The translations under genes were made by a program, and so were the position numbers. Below are positions 62,582 to 64,000 of a stretch of DNA of 64,000 nt, in pieces. Numbering within the stretch: position 1 is the first letter of the stretch; each line of letters starts with the position of its first letter. Under the pieces are notes generated by a model. That model had not been told where the DNA came from and made no database searches. It saw only the letters and a program-made list of their open reading frames with translations. This DNA comes from an uncultured Acetatifactor sp. (GTDB lineage Bacteria > Bacillota > Clostridia > Lachnospirales > Lachnospiraceae): positions 1 through 64,000 of the forward strand of contig CAJTOJ010000009.1 of NCBI GenBank assembly GCA_910577665.1, given 5' to 3'.

Positions 62582-62971
62582 ATGGCTAAGGGACATAGAA
62601 GTCAGATTAAGAGAGAAAGAAATGCCCAGAAGGATGCAAGGCCTTCTGCAAAGCTTTCTTATGCAAGAGTATCCGTACAGAAGGCATGCTTCGTACTGGA
62701 TGCAATCAGAGGAAAGGATGTGCAGACAGCGCTGGGTATCCTGGAGTATAATCCCAGATATGCTTCCAGCCTTATCAAGAAGCTGCTTGAGTCAGCTATC
62801 GCCAACGCGGAGAACAACGGCGGACTGAACAGGGAGAACCTGTATGTGGCAGAGTGCTATGCAAACAAGGGACCTACCATGAAGCGTGTTCACCCCAGGG
62901 CGCAGGGAAGGGCTTACAGGATCGAGAAGAGAATGAGCCACATCACTGTTGTGCTTGATGAGAAGAAGTAA
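62582..62971 (+). CDS. rplV: Ribosomal protein L22 (uL22)
   Basis: A 129-residue large-subunit tunnel protein (SYARVSVQKACFVLDAIRGK, then RVHPRAQGRAYRIEKRMSHI). AAAGGAGG stands 9 bases before the ATG at 62582, so the longer frame from 62465 is not used. Confidence 0.96.
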   Translation: MAKGHRSQIKRERNAQKDARPSAKLSYARVSVQKACFVLDAIRGKDVQTALGILEYNPRYASSLIKKLLESAIANAENNGGLNRENLYVAECYANKGPTMKRVHPRAQGRAYRIEKRMSHITVVLDEKK

Positions 62972-62991
62972 GGAAAGGAGCAAACAATACA

Positions 62992-63651
62992 ATGGGACAG
63001 AAAGTAAATCCTCATGGCATGAGAGTCGGGGTCATCAAGGACTGGGACTCCAAATGGTACGCTGAAGGCGAATTTTCCGAGTACCTTGTGGAAGATTACA
63101 ACATCAGGAAGTACTTGAAGAAGAAATTATACAGCGCAGGTGTGTCCAAGATTGAGATTGAGCGTGCATCTGACAGGGTGCGTGTGATCATCCACACTGC
63201 AAAGCCCGGTGTGATCATTGGTAAGGGCGGCGCTGAGATTGAAGTGACTAAGAATGAACTTTCCAAGCTTACGGACAAGAAAGTCCTGATTGATATCAAA
63301 GAGATCAAGAAGCCCGACAAAGATGCACAGCTTGTGGCAGAAAATATTGCCCAGCAGCTGGAGAACCGTGTATCATTCAGACGTGCCATGAAATCCTGCA
63401 TGGGCAGGACCATGAAGGCTGGCGCCCTGGGTATCAAGGCAGCATGTGCAGGCCGTCTTGGCGGTGCAGATATCGCCCGTACAGAGTTCTACAATGAAGG
63501 AACCATTCCCCTTCAGACACTGAGGGCTGACATTGATTATGGCTTCGCAGAAGCAGATACCACGTATGGTAAGGTAGGAGTCAAGGTTTGGATCTACAAA
63601 GGCGAGATCCTTCCTACAAAGGGAAATCAGACGGAAGGGAGCGATAAATAA
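62992..63651 (+). CDS. rpsC: Ribosomal protein S3 (uS3)
   Basis: A 219-residue small-subunit protein at the mRNA entry channel. It has GQKVNPHGMRVGVIKDWDSK, the KH-type VIIGKGGAEIE loop and KVGVKVWIYKGEI at the C-terminus. Confidence 0.97.
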   Translation: MGQKVNPHGMRVGVIKDWDSKWYAEGEFSEYLVEDYNIRKYLKKKLYSAGVSKIEIERASDRVRVIIHTAKPGVIIGKGGAEIEVTKNELSKLTDKKVLIDIKEIKKPDKDAQLVAENIAQQLENRVSFRRAMKSCMGRTMKAGALGIKAACAGRLGGADIARTEFYNEGTIPLQTLRADIDYGFAEADTTYGKVGVKVWIYKGEILPTKGNQTEGSDK

Positions 63652-63653
63652 TT

Positions 63654-64000
63654 ATGTTGATGCCGAAGAGAGTAAAACATCGTAAACAGTTCCGCGGAAG
63701 CATGAGAGGTAAGGCCTCCAGAGGCAATACCATAGCTTACGGTGAATACGGTCTGGTGGCTACCGAGCCTTGCTGGATCAAGTCCAACCAGATTGAAGCA
63801 GCCCGTATTGCCCTTACCCGTTTCACGAAGCGTGCAGGACAGGTCTGGATCAAGATCTTCCCCGACAAACCTGTGACAGCAAAGCCTGCCGAGACCCGTA
63901 TGGGATCTGGTAAAGGTACTCTGGAGTATTGGGTAGCAGTTGTGAAGCCCGGCCGCGTTATGTTTGAGATTGCCGGTGTTCCCGAGGATCAGGCCAAAGA
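63654..64000 (+). CDS. rplP: Ribosomal protein L16 (uL16), cut by the window end
   Basis: The first ~115 residues of a protein usually ~137-145 long (MLMPKRVKHRKQFRGSMRGK, then GEYGLVATEPCWIKSNQIEA and ETRMGSGKGTLEYWVAVVKP). It starts 2 bases after the rpsC stop. The rest lies beyond the window, where rpmC and rpsQ are expected to follow. Confidence 0.96.
   Translation, partial: MLMPKRVKHRKQFRGSMRGKASRGNTIAYGEYGLVATEPCWIKSNQIEAARIALTRFTKRAGQVWIKIFPDKPVTAKPAETRMGSGKGTLEYWVAVVKPGRVMFEIAGVPEDQAK

Overview
The window looks like a chromosomal segment of a moderately high-GC, Gram-positive anaerobe of the Lachnospiraceae type (Clostridia). The basis is the low-GC-Firmicute style of AAAGGAGG ribosome binding sites, the FabK/FabT-style fatty-acid cluster, the S10-type ribosomal protein operon, and many intracellular plant-cell-wall glycosidases. 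No tRNA, rRNA, CRISPR array, insertion sequence or intact phage gene was seen. The genus is inference only.

Layout. 0-3.5 kb: hybrid sensor kinase and cysteine synthase. 3.6-14 kb: a carbohydrate region with a lipocalin-like protein, a GH127 beta-L-arabinofuranosidase, a frameshifted zinc-ribbon ORF, a NUDIX hydrolase, a LacI-type regulator, a FGGY kinase, a frameshifted DUF4867-like gene and a fucose/arabinose-isomerase-like enzyme. 14-16 kb: a decayed restriction-modification remnant (M gene plus twice-frameshifted S gene, no R gene). 16-20.4 kb: an SDR dehydrogenase, and an AraC-GyrI-type regulator divergent from a MATE pump. 20.4-34.4 kb: GH2 with its own HTH regulator, a GH51 arabinofuranosidase, a lipoprotein, a DUF2264 protein, a membrane ferredoxin, an LRR membrane protein and a large GH28-like beta-helix protein. 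34.7-36.4 kb: a chemoreceptor.

36.5-48.6 kb holds the type II fatty-acid synthesis cluster: acpP, fabK, fabD, fabG, fabF, fabZ, a fused accDA, fabH and a MarR/FabT-type regulator. It runs with overlapping starts into a hybrid kinase that lacks the phospho-accepting histidine and then a cardiolipin synthase. A promoter with a FabT-like inverted repeat stands before acpP. accB and accC are not in the window.

48.6-55 kb: an ECF sigma factor with an ECF-type promoter, its probable anti-sigma factor, a second MATE pump, a Kdp-like two-component pair and an RNA methyltransferase. 55.1-58.7 kb is a graveyard of broken sugar-acid genes (a sigma-54 activator tail, pdxA-like, a glycosidase-like gene and an ilvD/edd-like gene) around an intact GH28 polygalacturonase. 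58.8-64 kb: a strong promoter, a structured leader, and rpsJ-rplC-rplD-rplW-rplB-rpsS-rplV-rpsC-rplP (cut by the window end).

Throughout the window there is a family of ~110-136 bp dispersed intergenic palindromic repeats (six sites, both orientations) with inverted-repeat ends. A hairpin-plus-Shine-Dalgarno motif is shared by two unrelated genes. Several single-base homopolymer frameshifts between 7.5 and 15.5 kb may be real decay, phase variation or sequencing error.
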